The translations under genes were made by a program, and so were the position numbers. Positions 34,766 to 43,625 of a stretch of 64,000 nt of DNA are shown in pieces. Within the stretch, counting starts at the first letter, position 1; every line of letters begins with the position of its first letter. Under the pieces are notes generated by a model. It saw only the letters and a program-made list of their open reading frames with translations. It was not told the origin of the DNA and did not search any database. Source of the stretch: Brumimicrobium oceani (GTDB lineage Bacteria; Bacteroidota; Bacteroidia; Flavobacteriales_D; Crocinitomicaceae); NCBI RefSeq assembly GCF_003143775.1, contig NZ_QFRJ01000001.1, forward strand, positions 124,001 to 188,000, in the 5' to 3' direction.

Positions 34766-35381
34766 GATGGTTTTAAAAATATAAGCCAAAGGTAATTTAA
34801 AGACAGCCTTTTTGGTGACTATAAAACTTCAAATTATTGAGAGGTAATTCAATAAATTTCGAATTAGTTTCGCCTGTGAATGACCTCTATTGATTTTCAA
34901 ATTAAAGTTACGGGAATGAGCGGATGATTGTATGTTGTGACCGCCAAGAAATCTATGAACACATAAATGAGCAAATGAGGATTTCCTTGCGTGTTTTATT
35001 TCTCCAAGATAAGCTGTTTAAATAGCCACCTTTTGCTCTTTAGGAGTTAAGGCTTGGTCAACTTTATTAATGATGTTTCAAAAAATGGACAGAAGCTTCT
35101 ATAAGGCTTGGCTTGTACTCGTTAGTTTTGGTGTGCCTTCAAATGTAATGCTTTTATGCGATAAGGTTGGTCTTTAATTGAATTTGGGGTAACTTTTGAG
35201 TGCTTTTATTCCACAGACATGGTAATAAAATCAAAACAATATTGTTTGAAAACTTCATCATTAATTCTTTACTCTACGGTAAATGTATTTCTAATGAAGT
35301 TTTCATTAAACTAAATTTGCGGGGTATGAGATAAGGTAGAATTACCTTTGTAGCATTAGGCCTGTCCTCCTTCGATCACTA
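34766..35381. other. Non-coding stretch, nothing recognised
   Basis: About 600 nt of AT-rich sequence between the hairpin and the orphan receiver gene. I see no gene, RNA gene or clear repeat in it. The stretch 33759-34257 is likewise empty apart from one candidate operator. Confidence 0.5.
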
Positions 35382-35816
35382 TCACTTTATGTGTTTAGCT
35401 ATAGTGTTAATTAACTCGTTTTCTATGAAAGGCTTAGCGACCCAGTCCACCATTCCTGCTTCAAAATATTCTTTTATTTCACTTTTATAGGCATGAGTAG
35501 TCAATGCTACTATTGGAGTTTTTAAGCCTTTCTCATAAATTAACTCCTTGGTTGTTTCAATACCATTTTTTAGAGGCATTTGTATGTCCATCAAGATCAG
35601 GTCTACTTCAAGATTCTCCAACATTTTTATGGCCTCAACCCCATTTCTGGCTTTAAAAGTTTTTATTCTATATAATTCTAATACCTTAGAGGTTAACACC
35701 AAGTTTAAAATATGGTCTTCGATAATTAAGATTTTTCTATTTTCAAGTAACTTGAAATTAAAATTCTTACTTGTGTATTTATCGTCCGAATGAGTATTGT
35801 GTTCTACATTTGTCAT
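35382..35816 (-). CDS. Orphan response-regulator receiver protein
   Basis: A 144-residue protein with a 25-residue hydrophilic N-terminal tail and a single receiver domain with Asp77 (LILMDIQMPLKNG) and the usual Thr/Lys switch residues (ALTTHAY, AKPF). It is a close paralogue of the receiver fused to the hybrid kinase at 25652: both share ARNGVEAI/AKNGVEAI, LEVDLILMDIQMPLK and GIETTK. It has no output domain, so it may act as a phosphate sink or a soluble competitor on the same Hpt protein. It is monocistronic. Confidence 0.9.
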   Translation of the reverse strand: MTNVEHNTHSDDKYTSKNFNFKLLENRKILIIEDHILNLVLTSKVLELYRIKTFKARNGVEAIKMLENLEVDLILMDIQMPLKNGIETTKELIYEKGLKTPIVALTTHAYKSEIKEYFEAGMVDWVAKPFIENELINTIAKHIK

Positions 35817-36197
35817 TATTGATTGGTTTTATGCTTAGGGTAGGAGGATTGGCGGCATTGGAGACGTCAATGTTTTCCCATCGGAGCTTCCTTAATTCTA
35901 TTTTATTTATCATATTATTTTGTTTTTTATTTCGACCGAATGTTCTATTGCCTCTTGTACAATGAGACCTTTGTTGTCTAGAAAATAAATTTTTTAAGTA
36001 CCTTATGAAGCGGTTTTACTTATTCCTATGTTCAAGTTTTAGCTATTGTATTTATTATCATGTGACGATCTAATCAATTTTAAACTACTCTAATTATCCT
36101 ATGTTTAGTTCAAGGAAATAAGCCTTTTACAATGAAAGATTTAAATTTTTACGGCCTTGTTCAATAAACTCCAGTAACAATTTTGAATAGAACTAAT
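35817..36197. other. Non-coding gap, nothing recognised
   Basis: A gap of 381 nt upstream of the orphan receiver and downstream of the DUF4256 gene. It is AT-rich. I find no operator copy, hairpin terminator or open frame of note in it. It presumably carries the receiver gene's promoter. Confidence 0.45.
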
Positions 36198-36758
36198 TCA
36201 AACTTTTAAAATAGTTCTGAAGCCACGTGAAGTATAGCTAGTTTTAGCTGGGTTAAAGTGTATAAAAACTCTACCAAAGCTTGATTGTCCATACAGTGCT
36301 GCACCTGAATTTCGAATATATTCAGGAGTTTTAATCCAGGAGGATGATTTATTATCAAGGCTTTCTATGCTTTGTAAAAGGAGGTATTCTTTTTCAGTAA
36401 GTAGTTGTGCTCCATATTTTAAGCTTTCATCCATTGCGTTAGTGTTTTTCGTTCTCACTGAGCTAATTTGGGCCATGTAGTCGTAAAGTAGAGACCTTCT
36501 GTTTAGTGGACTTTCTTTGGAACAGTCCACAATGGAGTAGGTGTTGGTAATAGGGTTAAAGTCTATTACATCTGGCTCTCCTCCAGTGGCTTCCATGTTA
36601 TATATGCTTTTTATAATTCTATCGCTTTTTATTATTTTTTTTTCGACATCTGTCCAAGAAATTGATTTGTGTCTAAAAGTATTCTCTTCAAACCTCTTTC
36701 TTAGTGTAATCAATGTGTTTTCTATTTTTCTTTGGTTCAATTCCATCGTGTTGTTCAT
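36198..36758 (-). CDS. DUF4256 domain protein
   Basis: A 186-residue protein that covers the whole DUF4256 family: KRFEENTFRHKSISWTDVEKKI, EATGGEPDVIDF, VDCSKESPLNRRSLLYD, LLTEKEYLLLQ, SSWIKTPEYIRNSGAALYG and a C-terminal YTSRGFRTILKV. The family occurs across bacteria as single-domain cytosolic proteins without a known function. It is the second gene of a two-gene unit, 12 nt after the helical protein at 36771. Confidence 0.88.
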   Translation of the reverse strand: MNNTMELNQRKIENTLITLRKRFEENTFRHKSISWTDVEKKIIKSDRIIKSIYNMEATGGEPDVIDFNPITNTYSIVDCSKESPLNRRSLLYDYMAQISSVRTKNTNAMDESLKYGAQLLTEKEYLLLQSIESLDNKSSSWIKTPEYIRNSGAALYGQSSFGRVFIHFNPAKTSYTSRGFRTILKV

Positions 36759-36770
36759 TTTCTGAGGATT

Positions 36771-37088
36771 TTAAAGTTTTTCAAATAATTGATTTTCGGA
36801 GTTGATTTGTTCTCCAACACAATTGGTTAAATAGTCTTGCTCCGTCCACTTTTGCAAAAGATCGAAATGATTAAGTAGCTCCATGAAGTTGTGCGTATTT
36901 AATTTTATCACACTTTTTAATTGCTCGAATAGGGCTTTAGATATTACTTGATGCTCAAAGCCCATTTCTTCGTTAGGATAAATATTTAATAAGTTTTCTA
37001 TTTCACTTTTCTTAAGGTTTTTATTCGTTTCTAAAATGTGTTTAATATCCAATTCTAGTTTTTTGATATTTGTGTGTACGCTAATCAT
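36771..37088 (-). CDS. Small helical protein, unknown function
   Basis: A 105-residue, mostly helical, charged protein (MISVHTNIKKLELDIKHILE ... SENQLFEKL). I placed the start at the ATG at 37088. The longer frame from 37148 would overlap a consensus promoter at 37114-37142 and would add 20 residues upstream of the likely transcript start. I recognise no domain. It is the first gene of the DUF4256 operon, about 125 nt downstream of an operator-like palindrome at 37214. Confidence 0.55.
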   Translation of the reverse strand: MISVHTNIKKLELDIKHILETNKNLKKSEIENLLNIYPNEEMGFEHQVISKALFEQLKSVIKLNTHNFMELLNHFDLLQKWTEQDYLTNCVGEQINSENQLFEKL

Positions 37089-37113
37089 TTTACCACTTAC
37101 TTTTTTGCATGAA

Positions 37114-37142
37114 CAAAGATAGCTATGGAAAAATATGCCAAA
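37114..37142 (-). promoter_or_regulatory. Promoter of the DUF4256 operon
   Basis: On the minus strand TTTG (37142-37139), a 17-nt spacer, then TATCTTTG (37121-37114): an exact consensus. The transcription start would be near 37107, which decides for the shorter start of the downstream gene. Confidence 0.75.
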
Positions 37143-37213
37143 CTTCACAAATGTTTAATTAGAAGTATATGAGAGTGTTAGGATTTATTCAGATTCTAAT
37201 CCCATCTTTTAAA

Positions 37214-37228
37214 TTCCCAAAATTGGAA
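37214..37228. promoter_or_regulatory. Candidate operator, palindrome TTCCCAAAATTGGAA
   Basis: The reverse complement is TTCCAATTTTGGGAA, the family consensus. A partial second copy follows (TTCCCATTGG, 37232-37241). It is about 75 nt upstream of the -33 element of the DUF4256 operon, a usual distance for an activator. Confidence 0.45.
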
Positions 37229-37460
37229 TAATTCCCATTGGTGTATCGTTGTGAGTGGTTAATTGGGTTTCACTTTTCAGAGCTTAAAGTTGCGAATGGG
37301 CCAATTAAGGTTTAAGGTCTACTTCAAAATAAAAACTATTTGCTCATTATGGTTTAGCCCAATGATATAATTACTTGGAGAATAAGCTAGGGCTAGGAGA
37401 GAATGTTAAACTTTACCATGACCAAAACATAGCTTCTGTTTTCAAATTCTCTTCGGAGCA
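37229..37460. other. Gap upstream of the DUF4256 operon
   Basis: The gap between the 36771 gene (start 37088) and the amidohydrolase stop (37461) holds the promoter and operator annotated above. The rest, 37242-37460, shows nothing I recognise; a terminator for the amidohydrolase gene is not evident. Confidence 0.45.
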
Positions 37461-39089
37461 TCACCTCATGTCAAATACAATTTCTCCATCTACAATAGTT
37501 ACCCAAGAATAGTTGGGTAAAAAGCTAGAACTGCTAGAAACAGTTTGATCAAAAACAGAAATATTGGCTGTTTTTCCCTTTTCAATTGTTCCGAAGTCTG
37601 CTTCACCAAAACAACCATAGGCAGCCCATAGTGTCATCGCCTTTAAAGTTGTTGGTAAGTCAACAGCTTCTTTTTTCAAAAAACCTTGAATGGGTTCATT
37701 ATTTATGTTTTTTCTTTGGACTGCAGCGTGAATAGTGGCAAATGGATCGTAATGTTCTATTGGGAAATCTGTACCAAATAAAATCATCCCTGTTTTTTTC
37801 TGTAAGCTCTTGTATGCGTATGCACCATTGTTTAGTCGCTCTGTTCCAATATGATGTTCGGCCCATCGTTGGTCTGATGTGGCATGTGTGGGTTGAACAG
37901 AAGGCAGCACATTGGCCGAGGCAAAAAGTTCAAAGTCATCTGGGTGAATAACTTGCGCATGTTCTATTCTCCATCTGTGGTCTTGCTCATCCCTCATTAA
38001 TGTATCAATTGTTTTTAAAACTAAACGATTTGCTGAGTCTCCAATGCAATGGCTGTTGACTTGGTATTTTAACGATTTTGCAATCTTGAATGCGCTTTGA
38101 ATTTCCTGAGGGCTTTTTAATAAAATTCCTGATGTTGTAGTGTCATCAGCATAAGGTTCAATCATACAAGCGCCATGCGACCCTAAAGCCCCGTCAGCAA
38201 GCACTTTAAAACTTCGAATGGAAAGCTTATTGTTTTTGTAATGGCCATTTTCTTTTGCGAAAGCGATGTTTTCTTCTGTAGGAAATAGCATGGCATAAAC
38301 ATATATTTGTAAAGCCTTTTCCTCGGCTAGTTCAATAAATAGATCAAGGTCTTTTTTGTGAAGTCCAGCCTCATGAACGTGAGTTATGCCATTGGCCAAA
38401 AGTTCGTCTTGAATTTCTAAAATGGCTTTCTTTAAATCTTCTTTTTCAGGCTCTGGTATACGCGCATGAATCAAATCTAAAGCATGGTCAAGCAGTATTC
38501 CTGTCATTTCCCCATTTTCTATTTTTATTACACCACCATTCACGACAGTATTTTCTGTAATTCCAGCATACTCAAGCATGGCATTATTCACCAGCATGGC
38601 ATGTCCATCAATTCGTGTTAGCGCGACAGGAATATTGGGAAAGCTTTCGTTAAGTAAATCATTGGTGGGCAGCTCTTTTTCATTCCATAAACTTTGGTCC
38701 CAGCCTCTACCAAACAATATTTTTTGAGGAGATTTGGCTTTGTGTTTTTCAAGTTTTGCAATCATTTCATAGTAGGAACGTGTTGCTGTCAGGTCTGCGT
38801 TTAGCCTTTGTTTGGCCAAACTAATGATATGTCCGTGTGCGTCGTGAAACCCCGGGAAAACGTCTTTTGACTGCGCATTAATAATGGTTTCTGCCGTATA
38901 TTTGTTGAGTATTTGTCTTTCAGGTCCAACTTCAACAATTTCTCCATCCTTAATGGCAAGCGCTTCTGCTATTTCGAGTTTGTCATTCATTACATGCACC
39001 TTGGCGTTGTGAATGATCAAGTCGACCGTTTTTCCTTTATAACAAGAACTAACCACAAACAAGAGGATGAAAAGCGCGAAATATTTCAT
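37461..39089 (-). CDS. Lipoprotein amidohydrolase (YtcJ-like)
   Basis: A 542-residue metal-dependent hydrolase of the amidohydrolase superfamily, YtcJ type. It starts with a lipoprotein signal with lipobox VVSSC (Cys16), so it is tethered to a membrane. Metal ligands include His85 and His87 (FHDAHGH), further histidines (NSHCIGD, IEHAQVI) and the aspartate in FGTDFPIEHYDP. The substrate is unknown; relatives hydrolyse cyclic amides and N-acyl amino acids. Being lipid-anchored is unusual for a family that is mostly cytosolic. It is divergent from the SLC13 transporter. Confidence 0.88.
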   Translation of the reverse strand: MKYFALFILLFVVSSCYKGKTVDLIIHNAKVHVMNDKLEIAEALAIKDGEIVEVGPERQILNKYTAETIINAQSKDVFPGFHDAHGHIISLAKQRLNADLTATRSYYEMIAKLEKHKAKSPQKILFGRGWDQSLWNEKELPTNDLLNESFPNIPVALTRIDGHAMLVNNAMLEYAGITENTVVNGGVIKIENGEMTGILLDHALDLIHARIPEPEKEDLKKAILEIQDELLANGITHVHEAGLHKKDLDLFIELAEEKALQIYVYAMLFPTEENIAFAKENGHYKNNKLSIRSFKVLADGALGSHGACMIEPYADDTTTSGILLKSPQEIQSAFKIAKSLKYQVNSHCIGDSANRLVLKTIDTLMRDEQDHRWRIEHAQVIHPDDFELFASANVLPSVQPTHATSDQRWAEHHIGTERLNNGAYAYKSLQKKTGMILFGTDFPIEHYDPFATIHAAVQRKNINNEPIQGFLKKEAVDLPTTLKAMTLWAAYGCFGEADFGTIEKGKTANISVFDQTVSSSSSFLPNYSWVTIVDGEIVFDMR

Positions 39090-39170
39090 AATTACATTTT
39101 TTTGGAGTTGTAAAAATAATAAGATTTATAATGATGCGCGAAGAATGTAAAAGACTAAATAGAAATTGAT

Positions 39171-39178
39171 TAAATTTG
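39171..39178 (+). promoter_or_regulatory. -7 element of the SLC13 transporter gene
   Basis: TAAATTTG fits TAnnTTTG. Transcription would begin near 39185, so any translation start before that (the TTG at 39166) is unlikely. No good -33 element is seen. Confidence 0.45.
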
Positions 39179-39246
39179 GCTCTTGTCTCTTTCAGCAGAA
39201 GCGGAACGCTGATGAGTCGAGGAGGGGCATTAACGAAACTTATATT

Positions 39247-40605
39247 TTGAAATACCTACATTTTATTTTGGGAATTGCCTTGTTTTTTGGGATTAGACAA
39301 TTCGAAATTACGGCTTTTGATAGTTCGGCCTTGGGTTTGGCCTTGTGGATGGTGTATTGGTGGATCACACAACCTGTTCCGCTTTATCTTACCGCCTTAT
39401 TGCCAATTGCAGTTGGTGTACCATTTGCGCTTATTCCTAACGATATTCTGGCACAATCTTACGGAAATCAGATGATTTTCCTTTTTCTGGGAGGTTTTAT
39501 TTTGGCTTTGGGCATTGAAAAATGGAAGCTTCATGAGCAAATAGCCTTTTCAATCCTCAGGTTGTTTGGGAGAAGTCCGCAAAGAATAATCGGTGGTTTC
39601 ATGGTTTCAACGGCATTGCTAAGTATGTGGATCAGTAATACAGCCACTGCATTAATGATGTTGCCGATTGCCATGTCTGTTATTCAGGCTATTCCACGTT
39701 TTAGAGAAAAGCGTTTATTTTCAATTGGATTACTGTTGAGTATTGCTTTTTCTGCTAATATTGGAGGTACGGCAACATTAATTGGAACGCCACCCAATAT
39801 TCAAATGGCTGGAATATTAGAACAAGAATTTGGTATGTCTATCAGTTTTTTTGAGTGGTTTTTGATAGGAACTCCTTTTATGCTCATCATGTTGCTCATT
39901 ACCTTTTTTACGGTAAGATTTTATTTTATTAAGAATGCAAAATTTGAAATGGGAGCCATTGAACCAAGAAAATTAGACCCTAACCAGAAAAGGGTGCTCT
40001 ATTTATTTCTCACCGTTGTTGGCTTGTGGATGGGAAGAACTCTCTTGAATGATTATATGTCCATAGTCATCAATGACACTGTTATCGCCTTGTCTGGTGC
40101 AATACTTTTGTTTGTGCTTCCTTCTACAGAAAAAAGACCTTTATTGATTTGGGAAGATCTTACACAATTGCCATGGGGAATTCTCTTTCTTTTTGGAGGA
40201 GGAATGGCACTGGCTGCAATTTTAGCTGAGGCAAACATAGTTTCTTTTCTGGTAGATGTAATGAAGCCGCTTGCTGGTTTTCCCATCTTTATTTTGTTGC
40301 TGGTCATTTTTACGGTGGCACTTTTTGCTACAGAGCTTATGTCTAATTTAGCATTAGTGAGTTTGCTTATTCCTTTAATCGCGAAGTTTGCGCTTGAATT
40401 AGATTTGCCTTTGTTGGGAATTTCTGCCGGAGTGGCATTGAGTGCAAGTTGTGCTTTTATGCTGCCTGTTGCGACACCACCAAACGCCATTATCTATTCT
40501 TCAAACATGATCAAGATCAAAGAAATGGTAAAATACGGCTTCCTTCTGAATTTAATAGCCTCCTTAGTGGTAACATGTGTTATTTATGTCCTTTTTTTTA
40601 TTTAA
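39247..40605 (+). CDS. SLC13/DASS family sodium-coupled anion transporter
   Basis: A roughly 452-residue inner-membrane protein with about 11-12 helices. It is of the DASS family, which takes up dicarboxylates or sulfate with Na+. Diagnostic segments are WWITQPVPLYLTALLPI, MIFLFLGGFILALGIEKW, the SNT motif WISNTATALMMLPI and the second half-repeat VATPPNAIIYSS. No ATG fits the N-terminus. The frame is open from a TTG at 39166, but the -7 element lies inside it, so I prefer the TTG at 39247 (MKYLHFILGIALFFG). An ATT at 39229 behind GGAGG is another option. Confidence 0.88.
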   Translation: MKYLHFILGIALFFGIRQFEITAFDSSALGLALWMVYWWITQPVPLYLTALLPIAVGVPFALIPNDILAQSYGNQMIFLFLGGFILALGIEKWKLHEQIAFSILRLFGRSPQRIIGGFMVSTALLSMWISNTATALMMLPIAMSVIQAIPRFREKRLFSIGLLLSIAFSANIGGTATLIGTPPNIQMAGILEQEFGMSISFFEWFLIGTPFMLIMLLITFFTVRFYFIKNAKFEMGAIEPRKLDPNQKRVLYLFLTVVGLWMGRTLLNDYMSIVINDTVIALSGAILLFVLPSTEKRPLLIWEDLTQLPWGILFLFGGGMALAAILAEANIVSFLVDVMKPLAGFPIFILLLVIFTVALFATELMSNLALVSLLIPLIAKFALELDLPLLGISAGVALSASCAFMLPVATPPNAIIYSSNMIKIKEMVKYGFLLNLIASLVVTCVIYVLFFI

Positions 40606-40673
40606 CTTGGTAAGATATCATAAAAAGAAAAGCGCTTTCGTTGTAAAATAGCTATCGATTGACGTCTTATTTT

Positions 40674-40681
40674 TATCTTTG
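40674..40681 (+). promoter_or_regulatory. -7 element of the WG-repeat operon
   Basis: TATCTTTG fits TAnnTTTG and lies 18 nt before the ATG of the WG-repeat gene. The -33 position is weak. Confidence 0.5.
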
Positions 40682-40698
40682 CTTCACAATTAATTTGC

Positions 40699-42807
40699 AT
40701 GATTCAAACAAAATATATATCATTAATTTTTACAGCACTTTCCTTGTTATTATTGGGATCGTGTAAAATAAATAAGGGCTTCGAGGCGCTGGATTCTTAT
40801 AATTATTTCGAGGCGAAAAAATACCTCGAAAAATCATTGAAGAAAAATGAGTCTCCTGCTGCTTTTGGTTTGAGTAAAATTTATTTTAGAACAGACAACC
40901 CTTTCCATAACTTAGACTCTGCTTATCATTATAGTTTACTGTCCGTCGAGTCTTATAAAGAGTCCAAAATAAAAAAGCAGGAAAAATGGAAGAAAAGTTT
41001 AGATTTTTCTTTGGATAAAGCAAAGCTTCAAAGAAAGCAAATCAGTGATCTTGCATTCAAAAGTGCAGTAACAGAAAACTCGGTGGTTTCCTATCAGTAC
41101 TTTATCGCTAAATATCCTTGGTCCAAATTTCAAGAAGTAGCAGAGAAAAGAAGAGATTCTTTAGCCTTTTTGGAAGTTGAAGAAAATCAAAGCAGTAAAG
41201 CTTTAGAGGAATATTTGAACAAATACGAAAACAGTGCTTACAGACACAAGGCAAGATCCTTACTGTTTCTTGCCCAATATGAGGAAACTGTAAAAAGTGG
41301 CAACAGCAGAAGTTATGTGCTTTTTATTAATAAATTTCCCGATAACCCTTTGGTGAGAGATGCCCATTACCAGATTTATTTGATCGAAACGAAAAATGGA
41401 ACTGTTGCAGATTATAGGAGTTTTATTAGGCGTTTTCCAAGTAATCCTTTTGTAGAAGATGCTTGGACGAACTTGTATCGCTTGTCAATTGCTGACTATC
41501 GAAAGGAAACCATAGAAAAGTTCGCTAAAGATTACCCAGACTTTCCATTTCAGCATTTAATCGCGCAAGATTTAAAACTTGTAGGAAAGCAATTGTTTCA
41601 TTATGCTGAAAATGGTAAGTATGGTTTTATGGACGAAAAAGGAGGAAGGGTTATTGATCCCATTTTTGAATACGCTGGACAATTTAACAACGGTTTAGCA
41701 GTTGTTATAGAGAATGGATTGTATGGTTATATTAATAAAGATGGTGAGCATTTGATTGAAGCGAAATTTGAAGAAGCAATGGATTTTGATCAAGGACGAG
41801 CAATTATCGTGGAAAACGATAAGTATGGATTGATTGATGTTTCAGGCGCCTATATTTTAGCGCCAGATTATCTGGATATTGGTGAATTTTCTGATGGAAT
41901 AGCTTATGTTCAAAACGAGGAGGGGTATCAATATTACACCTTGGAAGGAACCTTGGCCTTTTCAGCGGTCTTTGATGAAGCGTTTAGTTTTGAGAAAGGA
42001 ATAGCAAAAGTGAGAAAAGGAGACGAAAAAGGATTTATTGGTTTAGATGGTGCATTCATCGTTTCAACAACTAACGGAAGTTTAAACCATTTTAAAGATT
42101 CTATTTTTATTCATGAATTGCGAGACAGTATGAACTTTATGTATGCCAGTGGGGCTTATGTTTTTGAGGAAGGTTTTGATAAAATTGGTGCATTAAACAG
42201 CAACAGAGCAATTGTTGAAAAAGACGGGCTATTTGGTTTTGTAAATGGTCAAGCGAAAGTAGTCATTCCTATTGAGCATACGCCTTATCCGAATTATATG
42301 CAATTCTCTCAATTTAAAAAAGGACACGTTATTCTTCAAAGATTAAATAAATATGCCATGATAGATAGTCTTGGAAAATCTGTTCTTCCCGCAATATTTA
42401 ATGGAATAGGAAGTTATGGTGAGTTAATTCCGGTAAGCAAAGGTCAGGGCTGGGGTTACTCTAGTAAAGATGTTAGACTTAAAATAGAATATCAATATGA
42501 ATATGCGTTTGGTTTTGAAAACGGAAATGCCATTGTAGAAAAGAATGATTTGACGGGATTAATTGATCTCAAAAATGAGGTCATCGTTCCCATTGTGTAT
42601 GAATCAATCAAAAGAATTTCAAATACTACACTTTTAGTGAAGAAAGACGGACTTTATGGATTACTTTCAACTTCTAATGCGACTATCTTAGCAGCAGAAT
42701 ATGAGCGAATTTTGGAGATTTCTCCTCATTTTTTTCAGTTGATTAAAAATAAAGAGATTACCTATTTTGACATGACTAATAATCGAATAATTAGTTTGAG
42801 GGAATAA
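40699..42807 (+). CDS. WG-repeat lipoprotein with TPR-like N-terminal region
   Basis: A 702-residue lipoprotein with lipobox LLLGSC (Cys22). An alpha-helical region of TPR or Sel1 style runs to about 300 (EAKKYLEKSLKKNESPAAFGLSKIYF, YFIAKYPWSKFQEVAEKR, INKFPDNPLVRDAHYQIYLI, RFPSNPFVEDAWTNLYRL). It is followed by at least eight WG repeats (GKYGFMDEKGGRVIDPIFE, GLYGYINKDGEHLIEAKFE, DKYGLIDVSGAYILAPDY ...). Such proteins face the periplasm or the cell surface and are thought to bind other proteins or glycans. Its stop overlaps the start of the TonB-like gene by one base, so they are translationally coupled. Confidence 0.85.
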   Translation: MIQTKYISLIFTALSLLLLGSCKINKGFEALDSYNYFEAKKYLEKSLKKNESPAAFGLSKIYFRTDNPFHNLDSAYHYSLLSVESYKESKIKKQEKWKKSLDFSLDKAKLQRKQISDLAFKSAVTENSVVSYQYFIAKYPWSKFQEVAEKRRDSLAFLEVEENQSSKALEEYLNKYENSAYRHKARSLLFLAQYEETVKSGNSRSYVLFINKFPDNPLVRDAHYQIYLIETKNGTVADYRSFIRRFPSNPFVEDAWTNLYRLSIADYRKETIEKFAKDYPDFPFQHLIAQDLKLVGKQLFHYAENGKYGFMDEKGGRVIDPIFEYAGQFNNGLAVVIENGLYGYINKDGEHLIEAKFEEAMDFDQGRAIIVENDKYGLIDVSGAYILAPDYLDIGEFSDGIAYVQNEEGYQYYTLEGTLAFSAVFDEAFSFEKGIAKVRKGDEKGFIGLDGAFIVSTTNGSLNHFKDSIFIHELRDSMNFMYASGAYVFEEGFDKIGALNSNRAIVEKDGLFGFVNGQAKVVIPIEHTPYPNYMQFSQFKKGHVILQRLNKYAMIDSLGKSVLPAIFNGIGSYGELIPVSKGQGWGYSSKDVRLKIEYQYEYAFGFENGNAIVEKNDLTGLIDLKNEVIVPIVYESIKRISNTTLLVKKDGLYGLLSTSNATILAAEYERILEISPHFFQLIKNKEITYFDMTNNRIISLRE

Positions 42808-43607
42808 TGGATAAAATTCTTGACTTTATTGAAAAACACAAATATGGCATTCTGATTACAATTGTAGTCCATGTTGCGCTGTTTGTATATTTTCAGTTGG
42901 CAACATACAAAGAAGCGATTCTTTTTGAACCTTGGAATTTTACCACAGCAAATGATGAGGTACAAGACGATATTGCAATAACACCAGATCAAATTGAAAC
43001 ACCTGAAGAGCGCCAACTTTTTAATCCGCAAGAGAAAGTCACTTCATTTGTTAAAGATCAGAATGATAGCAGAACAAGGTCTCTAAAAGAGAATGTTAAT
43101 TACACTTCTTCTTTTCAAAAGTCCAGCGCAGAACAAATGGAAAACGATTATGAACAAAGTTTAAAAGACGAAATTCGACGTAAAAGGGAAGAACGTAACG
43201 CCAGAAAAGCAGAAACAAGCGCCGGAGAACAAAAAGTGGATAAGAAAAATGAAGATAAGAAAAATGACCACAAATCAAGTGGCTCTAGTAGTGAAGCGGT
43301 AGGAGGCAAAACGATGGTTTCATTTTCTTTGATCAATAGACATCCGCTAAACCATAATGATTGGTATGTTCGGAATCCTGGGTATACTTGTGGAAACGTG
43401 AACGGAACAGTTACTGTTTCTATTTCTGTTGATGTTGGAGGAGTGGTAACATCAGCTACAGTAATCGATGAACAAAGTCAAAACGCGAGTGCATGTATGT
43501 TGCAAAGAGCGAGAGAATATGCGTTAAAATCCAGATTTAACTATGCTGGAGATGCGCCAAAAAAACAAGAGGGTACAATTACATATAGATTTGTTTACAG
43601 AGAGTAA
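42807..43607 (+). CDS. TonB-like envelope protein
   Basis: A 266-residue protein with an N-terminal cytoplasmic tail, one transmembrane segment (about residues 14-32, YGILITIVVHVALFVYFQL) and a charged, repetitive periplasmic spacer (KRKEERNARKAETSAGEQ). A C-terminal TonB-fold region has GNVNGTVTVSISVDVGGVVTSATV and a final ITYRFVYRE strand. The central proline-rich stretch of true TonB is lacking, and two cysteines (GYTCG, SACML) are unusual. It may couple inner-membrane energy to the WG lipoprotein or another envelope protein. It is joined to the WG gene by a TAATG overlap. Confidence 0.75.
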   Translation: MDKILDFIEKHKYGILITIVVHVALFVYFQLATYKEAILFEPWNFTTANDEVQDDIAITPDQIETPEERQLFNPQEKVTSFVKDQNDSRTRSLKENVNYTSSFQKSSAEQMENDYEQSLKDEIRRKREERNARKAETSAGEQKVDKKNEDKKNDHKSSGSSSEAVGGKTMVSFSLINRHPLNHNDWYVRNPGYTCGNVNGTVTVSISVDVGGVVTSATVIDEQSQNASACMLQRAREYALKSRFNYAGDAPKKQEGTITYRFVYRE

Positions 43608-43625
43608 AAATGTATAATTAAGCCA

